In this document: piece by piece, positions 46,801 to 55,567 of the stretch
How the letters are laid out: each line of letters begins with the position of its first letter
Numbering within the stretch: position 1 is the first letter of the stretch
Source: Agrypnia vestita
Lineage: Eukaryota > Arthropoda > Insecta > Trichoptera > Phryganeidae
Length of the DNA stretch: 64,000 bases
Assembly: GCA_016648135.1 (NCBI GenBank)
Contig: JADDOH010010916.1
Coordinates: 1-64,000, forward strand
Direction of reading: 5' to 3'
Notes under the pieces: model-generated
The model's input: the letters and a program-made list of their open reading frames with translations, nothing else
What the model was told of the DNA's origin: nothing
Databases searched by the model: none
Program-made: the position numbers and the translations under genes

Positions 46801-49800
46801 ATTAAAACATATAACATAACACTAAACTTACAGTAATTTAATATGTTTCTAAAATGTCAGGTGTTTTGAGCTTTGATAAGACACTTCATGCTTTGAAGAT
46901 TAAATTCTAAAAACATTTGTCAGTCAATTTAGATTTTCGACATTCGTAGTGAAGTACCTATTATGAATACCGACGGAGTAATTCAAATTTAGAAAATATT
47001 CCGCGACGTTATCTAGCTATGCTAGCTATGAAACTTTTCTAATGATTCCAATTTGAAAAAACCGATAAAATTTCTAAAAATCCGAAATTATACTATAATT
47101 ATTAATTTTTTAACGAAAATTTGATAGATCTTCTTGATCGTCGCCACAAATCTAGTTGCAAAGTTTCAGCTCGATTGGATCATGGGAAAAGGGTTAAAAA
47201 TCGATCCAAAGTTTTTTCACCCGGCAAGCCGGCAAGCAAGCAGACGCCACGAGTTAAAAATGCAAACTCTTATGTCACTTATCTCAATAACTGTTGACAT
47301 TTTACCCAAATTGTGAAGAATATTTTCTATATCGCATCAAAATTCATCCGTTTGCAAATTCAAAGTGTGTTTATTATTAGTGTATTATTAGTATTTTAAG
47401 TGGAGATTCCATTATTATATGAAAATCTCAACGTATTTCTGTTTATAATCTTTTGCTGAAGGTAAATTTTAAAATACATAGTAAACAAACAAGTTTGTTA
47501 TGATTAATTTGAAAATTGAAATACTGTAATGCAGTGATGGTCAAACCGTTACTTTAACCTGTTACTTACACGTGGTAGAGTTATTTGGAAATTTTATCTG
47601 ATTGTATTGATGATTGGTAACTGAAATGTAAGTGTTGTCCTGTGCCGAATGTTGCTTGTTGAATTGAGAAAAATCAATTAACAATCATCGATACAATCAG
47701 ATACAAATCTCATATAACGATTAGTGTGTCACCGGTTAAAATACCATCACTACTGTGGTGCTGGTCTACTGCAGTTTATTTAAATTTATAACACTACAAT
47801 AGGCCACATTCGTCGGGAATTGAACACGGAACCATCCACGCGAGAAACCAATGTCGTGCTCACGAGATTATTTAAATTAACAATAATGTGAGTAATAATT
47901 CATTGCTTTATCTGTTAAGGTTCCTATCATTGGTGCTGAAGTAGATCCACTGTTGACCGTTTCGCCGAGAAAGTGGGAGTTAGACGCTCTTATCAGGATA
48001 CGTACCATAGAACAAGTTATATCGGCCAAACTAACTCTCAAGTCTCTGGCACAGCTTTTAGGTAAGTCATGGCCTTCTTTTTGGATACTCTGTGAGTGGT
48101 GCATCAAGAAATTTCTTCTTCAGCTAATTTGGTGGTTTTTACTTTTTATACAACCTCCTAATGTCAGTATTTAAGGTTTAACATTTGGATCGATAATTTT
48201 AATTTTAGGTGAAATATCGAACATTGTCATAAATGATGACGTGGGAGCGTCAATTTACAATGCCGTCGAAAATGTGGAGAGGACCAACGAACTCCTGAAG
48301 AACGGTCGGCTGATGGATGCCTTGGAGTGTTCCAGAAATGCTTTTCTTTCTGCCGAGGCTGCATTTACGGATCCCAGCTTGCTTGCACTGTTGTATTTCC
48401 CAGATGACCAAAAGTAATATACTCAATTTTTTATTTAATTTAAAATTGTTTTGGTAACTATGAAAAAAGTTTTACATCAAATTATCAAACTTGTATGACA
48501 TATACTACAAAACCCTGCTAATTCGAAATTTCTAATAATTTGAAAACTTTAGAACCCACAAGTCCCAAAATGTTAATTTCATAGCTGATTACGATAAATC
48601 ATAATTTTAAATAATTTTTAGACCCTTGCACCATAAAACAATACATTTTAAGTCACATGCAATGGAACCTCGATTTTCGACAACTTTTTTGGCGAAATTT
48701 TGTCTGTGTTTGTCATCAATGGCTCCACAGCCCATTGTGGGCCTTGACCTCCTCCAACATTCCTCTCCATCTTCCTCTATCCTGACATGTACTCCTCCAA
48801 TCTGCGATGTTTATAGTTTTCACATCTTGCTGCATTGCATCCAGCCATCGGAGTTTGGGTCTACCAACTCTGCGTCTACCTTGGGGCTTTGTGTGGAGAA
48901 TATTTTTTGGCATTCTCTCTTCACTCATTCTTTCTACGTGCCCTTTTGATAAATTGTATTATGTTGGGCTCGTTGTAAATATTGTAGATCTCCTCGTTGT
49001 ATTGTATTCTCCAAACTCCATTTACATGTACTGGACCGAACATTTTTCTGATTATTTTTCTTTTATATACAAAGAGTGCCATTTCATTTCATTGCCAAAT
49101 ATTAATATAGGACATAATAGTGTCTTATAGGTGGTAACTTTTGTTTTCCTTGACAGCATTCGGGATGCGCAATGTCTTCTCAAACCGAATAAGCATTTAT
49201 TTGCGATGTTTATTCTATGTATACAGTGGAACCTCGGTTTTCGAAGACTTTTTTGTTGAAATTTTGTCTCACCAAACTCGTTCGCTTGCCAATTAAAAAA
49301 AAACTTGTGGAAAAGTACGAGGGTAGCGTACGTATGACCTATAATGCCAGGCTGTAGATGAGGAAAGTCCGCATCAGTGATAAATTCTCCTAGAATCCTT
49401 AAGAATCTTATGCATGCTCATCAGTTGGGTGCCTGGTAGTTTTAGTTTACGTTTGATTCTTTTTTCCAATAATTGTGTTTGTGTTGTTAAAATGTTTAAT
49501 TTTCTTTGGAAGATGGATAATTGTATTTTTAATGACTGTGCTGTTTGTTGGTCTGAGTCGGGAAAAAGGCAGAACCGAAAGTTGAAATCGAGTATAGATT
49601 GAAGATACCTTCCATAAGTTCATTTTGATTATAGCCATTCAAAAGTGACGAAATGGAAAAAATAATCTGATTTCTTTCGCAAGTGAGAACAACAAATATG
49701 TTAATATCGAGTACTTTAATTATAGTAACGTCGCGATCTTTTCATTAGCATAATAAATATTGTTTTTCAAAATTATTTCTTCAAATATTGAAAAATACCT

Positions 49801-50617
49801 ACGGTTTTCACAAAATTGATGGCTTTTTTCAGAAGTTTTATGATTTTTGGCAACTTTGCAATCGCATTGCTTTTTTTTGGTATCTTGAATTCAAATTAGC
49901 AGGATTCCTCATAATTCGAAATGTCATTATTAGGTCCCTTGAATTTCGAATTAACGAGGTTCTACTGTAACAATATGCTTTCATTTTCTTTCCTCTCTTT
50001 ACTACGAGGGATCAAAAATTATGATGATTAATTGTAATAGTCACTCCTCATTTTATGAATACTTAAACTTATGATTATAACATGCCTACCAATACTACAC
50101 TCTCTGTACGAGAACCACCCAATCTCTGTTACCAACACGAAGACACACATAATGTTCAATCATATATCGCATCTCTAGCGCCAAATGAACCAAATTATGT
50201 TGATGACTTCAGGAGTCCACCATAATTTTCAGTGCGCGTTGCCTATGTTCAGTCAGTAAGTAGCGGTCACTGTGTCGATCAATCACACGCCATGCACAAA
50301 TCATGAAATTTTACATATCAAAGAGAAATAAAATGAAATAGAGTTTATTTATTGACAATTTTGATGAAACAAAACCTGGTTATTAAGTAAGGACTGGCTG
50401 TATATATGTAAATATAATAGAATATATATTTTTTTAGTTCTTCATAAACAAAAATTTAATACACTTATTTTAGAAAACATGTTCATGTTTTTTTATTTAC
50501 AGGTATGCTGTATATATGCCGCTCTTTCTTCCCATCATGATTCCAGTGATTATGTCTTTGAAGAACATTTGGAAGTGGTCAATGGGTATACCATTGCACA
50601 AGGAGAAGAGTGATTAA
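28788..50617 (+). CDS. PIGS: GPI transamidase subunit PIG-S (spliced gene, ten visible exons)
   Basis: PIG-S is a subunit of the ER-membrane GPI transamidase, which replaces the C-terminal signal of precursor proteins with a GPI anchor. The exons are 28788-28878, 30540-30679, 32286-32462, 36820-37029, 38657-38757, 42996-43173, 46153-46352, 47920-48061, 48209-48413 and 50503-50617. All introns are GT-AG and the phases join without a stop. From the ATG at 28799 the product is 515 residues; human PIG-S is about 555. Recognisable family features are an N-terminal membrane segment ending VPLWWKTTEVYR, SLPYSRIEAL, LSPRWGGVVI, ISNIVINDDV, and LLYFPDDQKYAVYMPLFLP leading into the C-terminal membrane segment. 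The lumenal domain lies between the two membrane segments. The introns are loaded with transposons, including two mariners in sense orientation. The true N-terminus may lie in a small upstream exon. Confidence 0.95.
29010..29540. mobile_element. Intronic inverted-repeat MITE
   Basis: Left arm 29010-29100 and right arm 29450-29540 are inverted copies (AGGGTCCTGATTACATAAAT and its complement). The enclosed 350 bp has an open frame with no recognisable domain. No clear target duplication. Confidence 0.7.
30540..30679 (+). CDS. PIGS: PIG-S exon (lumenal domain)
   Basis: Acceptor GGTTTCAG, donor GTAAGC. Begins VSLPYSRIEALDS, matching the A-S-L-P-Y-S-Q-I motif that follows the first membrane helix in PIG-S proteins. 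Confidence 0.93.
30680..32285. other. PIG-S intron; one hammerhead-like repeat end
   Basis: Apart from the signature at 31110-31170, nothing is recognisable. There are long A/T runs between 31,560 and 31,960. Confidence 0.5.
31095..31170 (-). repeat. Repeat end with hammerhead-like core
   Basis: On the minus strand: CTGAAGA, T, a GGAA/TTCC stem with a six-base loop, then GAAAC and CGGTTGGTGTTAC. Position 7 of the hammerhead core is variable, so CTGAAGA is allowed. Helices I and III are not convincing. Confidence 0.45.
32286..32462 (+). CDS. PIGS: PIG-S exon (lumenal domain)
   Basis: Acceptor GATTTCAG, donor GTGAGT. Encodes VYDLTFELVTLPSKF and LLLVEWPSLTKNVRV. Phase 1 in and out. The sequence is weakly conserved between insects and vertebrates in this part of the protein. 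Confidence 0.85.
32855..32940. repeat. Near-perfect palindrome
   Basis: CAAAACCGCCACTATCCAT is followed directly by its exact complement (32875-32912). The symmetry continues outward with a few mismatches (GTGGCGTA and TACGCCAT). It abuts the mariner remnant. Confidence 0.85.
32933..33420 (-). pseudogene. Mariner transposase deletion derivative
   Basis: The minus strand reads QLTIRELAQDLNISYGSM, the second helix-turn-helix of a mariner transposase, then RRVSAASVV. After a junction it jumps to YSPDLA and to EKATTEQLKALLKEAFQKCF with WSHRWDKCIA, and ends near EYFEG in another frame. The catalytic region between the DNA-binding part and the C-terminus is gone. The end TTTTTTGATCACACCCGTA looks like a terminal repeat. 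It belongs to a different mariner lineage from the two copies at 34.7 and 40.0 kb. Confidence 0.75.
34140..34345 (+). repeat. tRNA-derived SINE-like repeat, copy A
   Basis: Contains a B-box-like GGGGTTCAATCTCC, then a body with ACATTACACAAAGTTA and a tail with ATAACGAAATTATT. The same order occurs inverted at 62875-63060. The A box is poor in this copy. Confidence 0.6.
34401..34576. repeat. Fold-back of the hammerhead-like repeat
   Basis: Arms 34401-34470 and 34505-34576 are inverted copies (TTCTGGGATATTCTGCCG and complement). One arm keeps the full CTGATGA...GAAAC core. The other has CTGATG directly joined to TTGAAACG, with about 22 bases of the stem lost. Related single copies are at 6864-6957 and 50930-51065. 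Confidence 0.7.
34733..36016 (+). mobile_element. Mariner (DD34D) copy 1, in a PIG-S intron
   Basis: Terminal inverted repeats of about 29 bp begin TTAGGTCCTTACATATGAAA at both ends. TA duplications lie at 34731-34732 and 36017-36018. The element is 1,284 bp in the same orientation as PIG-S. It closely resembles the copy at 39999-41283 but shares none of its disabling mutations, so the two decayed independently. Confidence 0.95.
34920..35939 (+). pseudogene. Mariner transposase, disabled (copy 1)
   Basis: Transposase of the mariner family. It would bind the terminal repeats through two N-terminal helix-turn-helix domains and cut with a DDD catalytic core. Visible motifs are YEFHRGTSAAETARRI (first helix-turn-helix), ENTVRFWFQRFRSGNFD, LLHDNARPHTAQ (second catalytic D) and YSPDLAPTDYHFF (third catalytic D). 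Thirty-four residues separate the last two aspartates. Lesions are a TAG at 35175-35177 (GAG in copy 2), a one-base deletion near 35247, and a small scrambled stretch near 35355 that removes the first catalytic region's frame. It ends with TAA at 35937. It cannot make a functional protein. Confidence 0.93.
36017..36819. other. PIG-S intron without a recognised gene
   Basis: AT-rich. A segment around 36690-36730 has a weak tRNA/B-box-like look, but no SINE can be demonstrated. Confidence 0.4.
36820..37029 (+). CDS. PIGS: PIG-S exon (lumenal domain)
   Basis: Acceptor AAATCCAG, donor GTTATC (weak but phase-consistent). Contains FDIALTVASPNPDKI, matching the E-I-T-F-S-L-L-N-P-D-P motif of vertebrate PIG-S, and WTPKDAIDG. 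Codon use is more GC-rich than the intronic surroundings. Confidence 0.92.
37175..37810. mobile_element. Family M1, copy delta (complete)
   Basis: Left end CGGCCATATTTTGAAAATG with ATCCCAACACTGAATAGACG just inside. Right end is CTATTAAGTGTTGGGATAAT followed by CCAATATTTCTGTTTTCC. The 636-bp body contains a GAGAGAGAG tract and a GATAGGTACTTCGG block shared with copies alpha and beta. It has no coding sequence and no obvious target duplication. Confidence 0.75.
38657..38757 (+). CDS. PIGS: PIG-S exon (lumenal domain)
   Basis: Acceptor TATTTTCAG, donor GTGACT. Encodes EYLQPFVSELKAIHNFTLKS. NFT is a potential N-glycosylation site in the lumenal domain. Confidence 0.92.
38810..39320. mobile_element. 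Degenerate pogo/Tigger-like MITE
   Basis: The left end has TAATCCCCGGTCGATTTCCG. The right end has GGATTTAGAATTAACGAGAT before a run resembling TGTACTTTAAC. Degenerate CTCGTTAATTC-type tips are usual for pogo-like elements. The internal phrase CCCCTTGCGCCGTAAATCAA recurs at about 48620. Confidence 0.55.
39321..39996. other. PIG-S intron without a recognised gene
   Basis: AT-rich sequence. No element or exon recognised. Confidence 0.45.
39999..41283 (+). mobile_element. Mariner (DD34D) copy 2, in a PIG-S intron
   Basis: Same terminal repeats as copy 1 (one tip substitution at the right). TA duplications are at 39997-39998 and 41284-41285. It is 1,285 bp, in sense orientation to PIG-S. Confidence 0.95.
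40187..41205 (+). pseudogene. Mariner transposase, disabled (copy 2)
   Basis: Same protein family as copy 1. Here the first catalytic region is intact (IITCDEKWILYDNR), as are LLHDNARPHTAQ and YSPDLAPTD. Lesions are a one-base deletion near 40409 that shifts the frame after the second helix-turn-helix, a TAC-to-TAA change just after the third catalytic aspartate (about 41020), and a TGA near 41078. Between 40411 and 41022 one frame of about 200 codons stays open, covering the catalytic domain without the N-terminal DNA-binding part. Confidence 0.93.
41353..41965 (-). pseudogene. hAT transposase C-terminal relic
   Basis: The minus strand encodes PCSNAYVERVFSHMNHLW and then VDTVKAELCIQCNFSL, the dimerisation (hATC) domain of hAT transposases. 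Upstream, in other frames, YENSPFKAFKNVNIEKVAP and YEKIRVVQKTLEAIKNQ continue the similarity, with stops between. CAGGGTTGCCAGG at 41353 looks like the hAT terminal repeat. The catalytic half and the other end were not found. Confidence 0.75.
41966..42995. other. PIG-S intron, mixed composition
   Basis: Contains a cluster of CGGTA/TACCG motifs near 42095-42170 (CATACCGAACACCGAACACG) and a GC-rich patch at 42575-42620. No exon is recognised before the 42996 acceptor. Confidence 0.4.
42996..43173 (+). CDS. PIGS: PIG-S exon (lumenal domain)
   Basis: Acceptor CCCCACAG, donor GTTTGT. Encodes HFALPEDVLPHLITPLEKKL and CLNFVLYTPS, corresponding to the H-V-I-N-P-V-E...L-N-F-L-L-Y-V-P segment of vertebrate PIG-S. 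Confidence 0.93.
43383..43490. mobile_element. Short hairpin MITE
   Basis: Left arm GATGATTTAAAGGTTAAGGT and right arm ACCTTAACCTTTGAATCATC are inverted copies separated by about 45 bases. Confidence 0.65.
43843..44100. mobile_element. Fold-back MITE in a PIG-S intron
   Basis: Arms of about 110 bp (ATATCGACGGCTCCTACGTA and its near complement at the right, with AACCCACAAATCGACGATTT inside) flank a short centre. Nearly the whole element can pair with itself. No coding sequence. Confidence 0.75.
44205..44290. repeat. M1 family end fragment
   Basis: ATTCTGAAAATAACAATATT and CACTCAAAAATAGAG-like blocks match degraded M1 ends. Confidence 0.4.
44291..46152. other. PIG-S intron without a recognised gene
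   Basis: Two phrases near 45008-45060 repeat a TACGTCGGAC/CACGTCGGAT-type block. Open frames at 45014-45530 have no domain. Otherwise nothing recognisable. Confidence 0.4.
46153..46352 (+). CDS. PIGS: PIG-S exon (lumenal domain)
   Basis: Acceptor TATCATTAG, donor GTTCGT. Encodes AFLSPRWGGVVI, the most conserved lumenal motif of the family, and EIMGYFLAQLRLLLGI. Confidence 0.95.
46641..46735. repeat. Hairpin next to repeat X
   Basis: CAGTATTTTTAATATATTTT with TGTCCTGAAGT is mirrored by CTTCAGGACAAAATGTATT and AAAAATACT, around a loop of about 30 bases. Confidence 0.75.
46732..47256 (+). repeat. Dispersed repeat family X, copy C
   Basis: Direct copy of 3005-3512 (same block order, ending GCAAGCAGACGCCACGAG). 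It lies in a PIG-S intron. Confidence 0.7.
47920..48061 (+). CDS. PIGS: PIG-S exon (lumenal domain)
   Basis: Acceptor CTGTTAAG, donor GTAAGT. Encodes KWELDALIRIRTIEQVISA and TLKSLAQLLG, matching the W-E-L-D-R-L...T-L-T-S-L-A-Q-L-L-G stretch of vertebrate PIG-S. Confidence 0.94.
48209..48413 (+). CDS. PIGS: PIG-S exon (lumenal domain, end)
   Basis: Acceptor AATTTTAG, donor GTAATA. Encodes GEISNIVINDDVGASIYNAV and DPSLLALLYFPDDQK, both highly conserved in PIG-S. Confidence 0.95.
48509..49967. mobile_element. Pogo-like element interrupted by other repeats
   Basis: Left end ACCCTGCTAATTCGAAATTT and right end AATTTCGAATTAACGAGGTT (then CTACTG) are the inverted tips of a pogo/Tigger-like element. 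Two direct copies of another tip (GGAACCTCGATTTTCGACAA near 48663 and GGAACCTCGGTTTTCGAAGA near 49230) and a LINE fragment lie inside, so it is a nested composite. It occupies most of the last PIG-S intron. Confidence 0.6.
48716..48945 (-). pseudogene. LINE C-terminal fragment, second family
   Basis: The minus strand reads SEERMPKNILHTKPQGRRRV, then GRPKLRWLDAMQQDV and WRSTCQDRGRWRGMLEEVKA. This is the better preserved sister of 21500-21705. It has no reverse transcriptase core and lies inside the pogo-like composite. Confidence 0.75.
50503..50617 (+). CDS. PIGS: PIG-S last exon with C-terminal membrane segment and stop
   Basis: Acceptor TTATTTACAG. Encodes YAVYMPLFLPIMIPVIMSLK, the second membrane helix, then a short basic tail (PLHKEKSD) and TAA. 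Confidence 0.95.
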
Positions 50618-50692
50618 ATTAAAGTTTAATATGTGTATTTTTAAAGTTTGCATTCTATTTAAGTTAAGTTATTTAATTTAATGCCATTCCAC

Positions 50693-50698
50693 CAATAA
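50693..50698 (+). terminator. Probable PIG-S polyadenylation signal
   Basis: AATAAA about 76 bases after the PIG-S stop codon, the first in the 3' flank. Confidence 0.6.
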
Positions 50699-50929
50699 AT
50701 TAGTTGATTAAATCAATATTAAGTAAATATTTTTTAAAATACTTGTTCCTTGTTTTCATTTCAAATCCAAGTAGAATTATATCCAGCTTACACTCAGATA
50801 TTTTAAAATCTGCCTCGAAGTGTCAGTAATTAGACTATTCACTATCAGGTCTCATCTGATACTATGGAATCATCAGTAAAAGAAGTAAATAAATCACTAT
50901 GCAATGAATGCAGAATAAACCAGAAAGCA

Positions 50930-51065
50930 ACTGGGTCTCTAATCCCATTACAGGGTCCACCATCAGGACTGATGATGGACCCTGCAATGGAATCCGAAAC
51001 ATTGGCCAGAGAGGTCAGATATACACGGCAGAATATCCCAGAAGACTACACACAGAAGACTGAAC
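50930..51065 (+). repeat. Repeat end with hammerhead-like core (copy 3)
   Basis: Plus strand carries CTGATGATGGACCCTGCAAT, then CCGAAACATTGGCCAGAGAG and ACACGGCAGAATATCCCAGA. It is the complement of 6864-6957 and matches the right arm of 34401-34576. Confidence 0.55.
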
Positions 51066-52242
51066 ATTTTTAAGACTGTGCTAAAAAAAAACTTTGGGGA
51101 CGGTGGAGTAACACAGCGTTACCTGATTAAAAATCGGCATATTTTTTAATATGTGATAAAATATACATAAATACGATACAGATAAGACTTTTAAAAGGTC
51201 CCTTTATATAATTATGTAAGGTGAACATACATATTTGCATTATTTTAGTAAATTATTATAAAATTATGGCAAATCGAATTTGCGTGCGCTTCCGCCGTTT
51301 CATTAGCAACTGAATACAACGAAGCGGTCGCCAGCTCGCTTCAGTCGCATGCACTCCGTCTTTGTCTAACACGTGTTACCCGACTCTACCGTACTCTTTC
51401 TGTATTGTTTTTGCTTTCGCCGAAACCCAAGCAATCGCCATCTCTGTCCTACATGAAATGTATGGTATTGTCGTGCTCTTTCTTGCTCGATTTAACTGCG
51501 ATGTACAATATTCTGCTCTCTTGCACACTGGCCGAAAATACGAGAGTAATGAATAAATATTTTTTAATTAAAAAATCCGTACATTCCTAACAATTTAATT
51601 TAGTAATTTTGGTGTGAAAATGTCTATTCGATGATTACAAAAAATGTGACGTTTTAGTTTTCGTAAATATGGTAGATATTTCATATTTTGTATGACAGGT
51701 AGACCTACGTTACATCACTGACACACATGAGTTAACCAGAAAGTATTTATTTACATTAGCATATATAGTGAAATAGAACAGTCTAATTTTTAAAAAATGG
51801 TTTTCCACAAAGTTTTACACAAAAAATTTGAATGGTTAGAAAGCATTTTAACTTACTTGTTTGACATGGAGGCAAGACGCTTGCCTGATGACTGCGAATG
51901 TGTGGTTTAGATTCACTTTCCGGGAGACTGGCAGGCTAATTGATTTTTGTGAATTTTTGAAATTCCAAAAAGCAAAACTTAATCAAGGTACCTACATGTG
52001 ATTGATGAAGAGACCTACTAAAATTTTAATTTAAATTTATACCTTAAAATCTTGAAATATGAGATTTTTTAAACCGCTTTCATATTAATTTCTTTAATAA
52101 TGTACATACCTACGTGAATTATGTTGTATGAATATCCTTAGATCATAGTTTACACACATTTCACACATAAAATAAAGAAACGAATTAAATGGATCATAAA
52201 CAGAGAGAAACAAAATCAAGGGATAGGAATCTACAAAACATA
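51066..52242. other. Intergenic, no recognised gene
   Basis: A pair of overlapping plus-strand frames at 51362-51590 lacks any recognisable domain. The sequence is otherwise AT-rich. Confidence 0.4.
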
Positions 52243-52386
52243 CAGTAGCCGGCAAACATCTTGAAATTTTACGGCGTAGTGGGGGTAAGTTTGCGCATGT
52301 ACCATTCCACCAACGAGACCCAAATTTTGTCTTCTGCGCATTCCCCCACTACGCCCAAAGAATTTTAAGAAGTTTGCCGGCAACTG
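52243..52386. mobile_element. 144-bp Tc1/mariner-type MITE
   Basis: Left tip CAGTAGCCGGCAAAC, right tip GTTTGCCGGCAACTG, and TA on both flanks (52241-52242 and 52387-52388). The block GTAGTGGGGG is mirrored by CCCCCACTAC inside. CAGT tips with a TA target suggest a pogo-like or other Tc1/mariner group. Confidence 0.88.
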
Positions 52387-52388
52387 TA

Positions 52389-54762
52389 CCTAATATGTCC
52401 ACACCATTTGGACAGAGAAGCCACACATTCCTGGCCCCAAGCTATAACACCTCACTCAAATAATTGAGGAACAATATGAATAGCAGTCTCTACAAGAGAT
52501 AAATCAGAAAATGTATCCTTGACAAGGGTGCAAAGGATACCAGAGCCTGGTTACCCTAGTCAATAAATAAATAATAATAAATCCACTAATATTATTGTCA
52601 ACTTATACAGGAGAAAATGGGAGGCTAAGATGTACACTATATACAAGTAATATAAATAAAATAAAATATAATGTTTTTGCTTCGGAATAAGACACAGTCA
52701 TAGTAAAGCAAAAAAAAAACGTGAAATTTACACTATTATATGAAATGTATTTTAAAAAAGGAAATATTTATACACATACAATAATAATAATCATCCTTCT
52801 GATTTACTTTTGAGCAGCCATTCGTGCGCCACTGCACACCACATGGCCCAGCCAATGTAGCCTCTCGTAAGTTTATGAATTTTGTGACTTGTAACTTAGG
52901 CTTGTAATTAATAAAAACAATTATTATATGCTCATATAATTTATTTATCATTATTATGTAAATAACATCAACGTCGTTAAAATTTGTACGGCATGATAAA
53001 TCAAGCAGTCACTGTGCTGCCCTTTATTTTCTAACTAATTTATTCTTACAATTAGTAGTATTTTAAAAGCAGTTTTCGATTGTTTTGATACAAAATACTG
53101 ATACATAATATGTATCGCCAAGGAATATGAATATCACTGTTATAATACTAGAGTAACATTAATATTTGGCTTACACTAACTAGGATGTCAATAATTTTAT
53201 AACATTTTATGAGATATTTTTAAAAAAAGGTATCATTTTTGAAGATGACTGAAGTTGAGAGCAGAGAGTAGGATTCTGATGGTGAAGATGTTCACTATAA
53301 ATCTTCTAGGAGAGTGTTTTCTTATGTATGAGGTCGCTGATTACCTTTTGCTTTAAGACAGTTAAGCGAGACATCCTGGAGTTCCAGACATTATGGTTCT
53401 CACTTTCTTTGTTCCAGATTCAATCGCTTTGAAGTTTTAGAGAGCTCTAAAATCACAATTTTTTAACACTCGCAGCTTTAAAACTCTCACAAAAATGACA
53501 TTATCAAATCGTCATCATGATCGCTTGAATTTGAACGCATTCAATTCAATTCAATTTACTGTAACAATCCTCGCAAATTGATAAAATGTGTCGGACTTCA
53601 GTATGTATATGAAAAATTCATTTCACTAAATTTAAAAGTAGCTTGCGAAATGGAACATTTAAAAAGTGCTCGTCGACTACTAAATGTGTGATTATGGATT
53701 TAAAATACGTTTTGCATATAAAATTATACACAAGACAAATATTATCTTAAGTCTCAAATACAAATGAAATCTATTCCTTTATCTTTAATACTCCCAGCAG
53801 TTCTTCGAATGAATCAGATTACACTGATTTACAATAATGCAATCTAAAAAAATCAAAATTTATAAATAATAACTTGAATTTAACATTTATGACAATTCTT
53901 ATTGGTTACCACCATATTTTCAGTAAGGTTTATAAGTTACATTTTCGTTATTTCAAGAATATTCGCACCCTTAATGCAGATAGGTGCAAAAAAATTAGTG
54001 CATTTTTCCACTTGTCAGATATAAATCAATTGTTTTTTATACATTTTAATTTTTTTAAGACAGGTCAACCCTTCACATAACTATTAATCTGGGCGAATAA
54101 AGATTAACTTTTATTATGGAGCTTCTCTCCTTTAAATTAAAACATTAGAGTATATTCTATATTTTAGTGATGAGCTCTCAATGTAAAAGATTTTGTCAAT
54201 CTGTCTTCTGTCATCTGAAAAAAAAAACTATAAACAATTGCAGCTAGTACCCTCGATGATGATTAACATATATTGGTCAAAGAATGTATATTTTCACATT
54301 ACATAAACATCATATAAACTTAAAAATACAAATTTTTCTAAAATCAGTTTACAAGATCAGATATGCATTATGTATTTTCAACTAATACGAAACACAAAAT
54401 TCAAAAAAAGAATCTACCTACCCAGAGAAATAGCATTTTGAAAAATGCTAAAATAAGGTAGGTATAAAATGTAGGAAACGTTCATTAGACAATTTGGGAA
54501 TATGAGAGCATATATCTGATAAAATGGATATACAATGCGGATTGCGTATACTCGATAATTAAATGGTCAATATTTTGTGTATAAAATTAATTTTAAATAA
54601 ATTATGAAATATGTACATTATAGTTTTTTTGAGATATAGATTATAGATAAAATTAAATTCAGTGTAATTGAATTCAGAAGTGGATATATGATGAAACAGA
54701 ATTAATTATTTAGAAGGACGTTGTATCCAAAGCTTACCGAAATTGAGTTTTTTCCCACATTT
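52389..54762. other. Intergenic between two 3' ends, no recognised gene
   Basis: AT-rich stretch between the ends of PIG-S and the minus-strand gene. It may include a long 3' UTR of the latter. No coding exon or element recognised. Confidence 0.45.
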
Positions 54763-54765
54763 TAT

Positions 54766-54771
54766 TTATTC
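54766..54771 (-). terminator. Candidate polyadenylation signal of the minus-strand gene
   Basis: TTTATT on the plus strand (AATAAA on the minus strand), about 150 bases after the stop codon at 54921. Other AT-rich candidates exist nearby. Confidence 0.35.
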
Positions 54772-54920
54772 AAAGTCGAAATCTTCTGTGTAAAAATTCT
54801 TAGATATATGTATAATTTTCATATTCAAATAAATAATCTAACTAGCACAACCAAAGTTTTAATAATAATACAAATTATATGTTAAATTATCAGCAAAATT
54901 ATGTTTTAAATTAGTCTTAT

Positions 54921-55567
54921 CTATGCTTCGTTCCAAGCAGTCTCCGTTAAAATAGCTGTATTCTCCCCATTCTCATCTGGAGAATATTCAAAGTTCCACA
55001 TTGAGTTAGCCAACACCAGAGTCTCACCTTGTCCAACTTCAAATGCTAAACTTGGACATATCTCTTCACATGGATGTCTCGGAGTTAACTGTACCAATGT
55101 GGAACCTTTTAATTGAGACAGCAAGATAAGGCCCGTATCCAGCTCCAAAGGCTTAAATCTCGGGGCGGAATACTTATTGGACATTAACAACCAATTGAAG
55201 TGGGCAGGAGGAACGTGAGGCGACAAAAAGTAAGGTCTGGGAGCCAAGACTCGCAGAGACTTCACGGCTTGCAGATCGCAGTTTTGGAAATGAACAAACC
55301 AATTAGGTATCTGTATATTTGTGATTTTTGTTAAGAGGTTGTCTAAGTCTGCCGGCTGTTTCCCAGTCCGTAAATTGGTCTGCAGTATACAAGGAACGGA
55401 ATCACGGAGTCTTTCATCATCAGAGAGTAGTCGTGTTAAGTTGATTTCGGGATTTTTTGAGTGTGACCAGTCCGTATTAGCATCTGTCACTATGACAGGG
55501 GCCCCTCTGATAAGGTGCTGGTTGAGAATGCTGTCATAATTCGTGTCAGATATGTGCTGAACGGATG
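54921..55567 (-). CDS. Exon 2 of the cupin-like membrane protein
   Basis: Encodes residues 137-351: SVQHISDTNYDSILNQHLI, the cupin-like opening, FVHFQNCDLQAVKSLRVLAP, PPAHFNWLLMSNKY, LVLANSMWNFEYSPDENGE, and a TAG stop. The late TLVLANSMWNF stretch resembles the last strands of a JmjC-type barrel. Confidence 0.87.

Noticed and set aside
47780..47860. A further tRNA-derived SINE on the minus strand
   Set aside because: A B-box-like TGTTCAATTCC is present, but there is no A box, no second copy and no tail.
53874..54080. Open frame of 68 codons between the two gene ends
   Set aside because: AT-rich low-complexity composition (F, I, K, N rich) typical of chance frames, with no domain.
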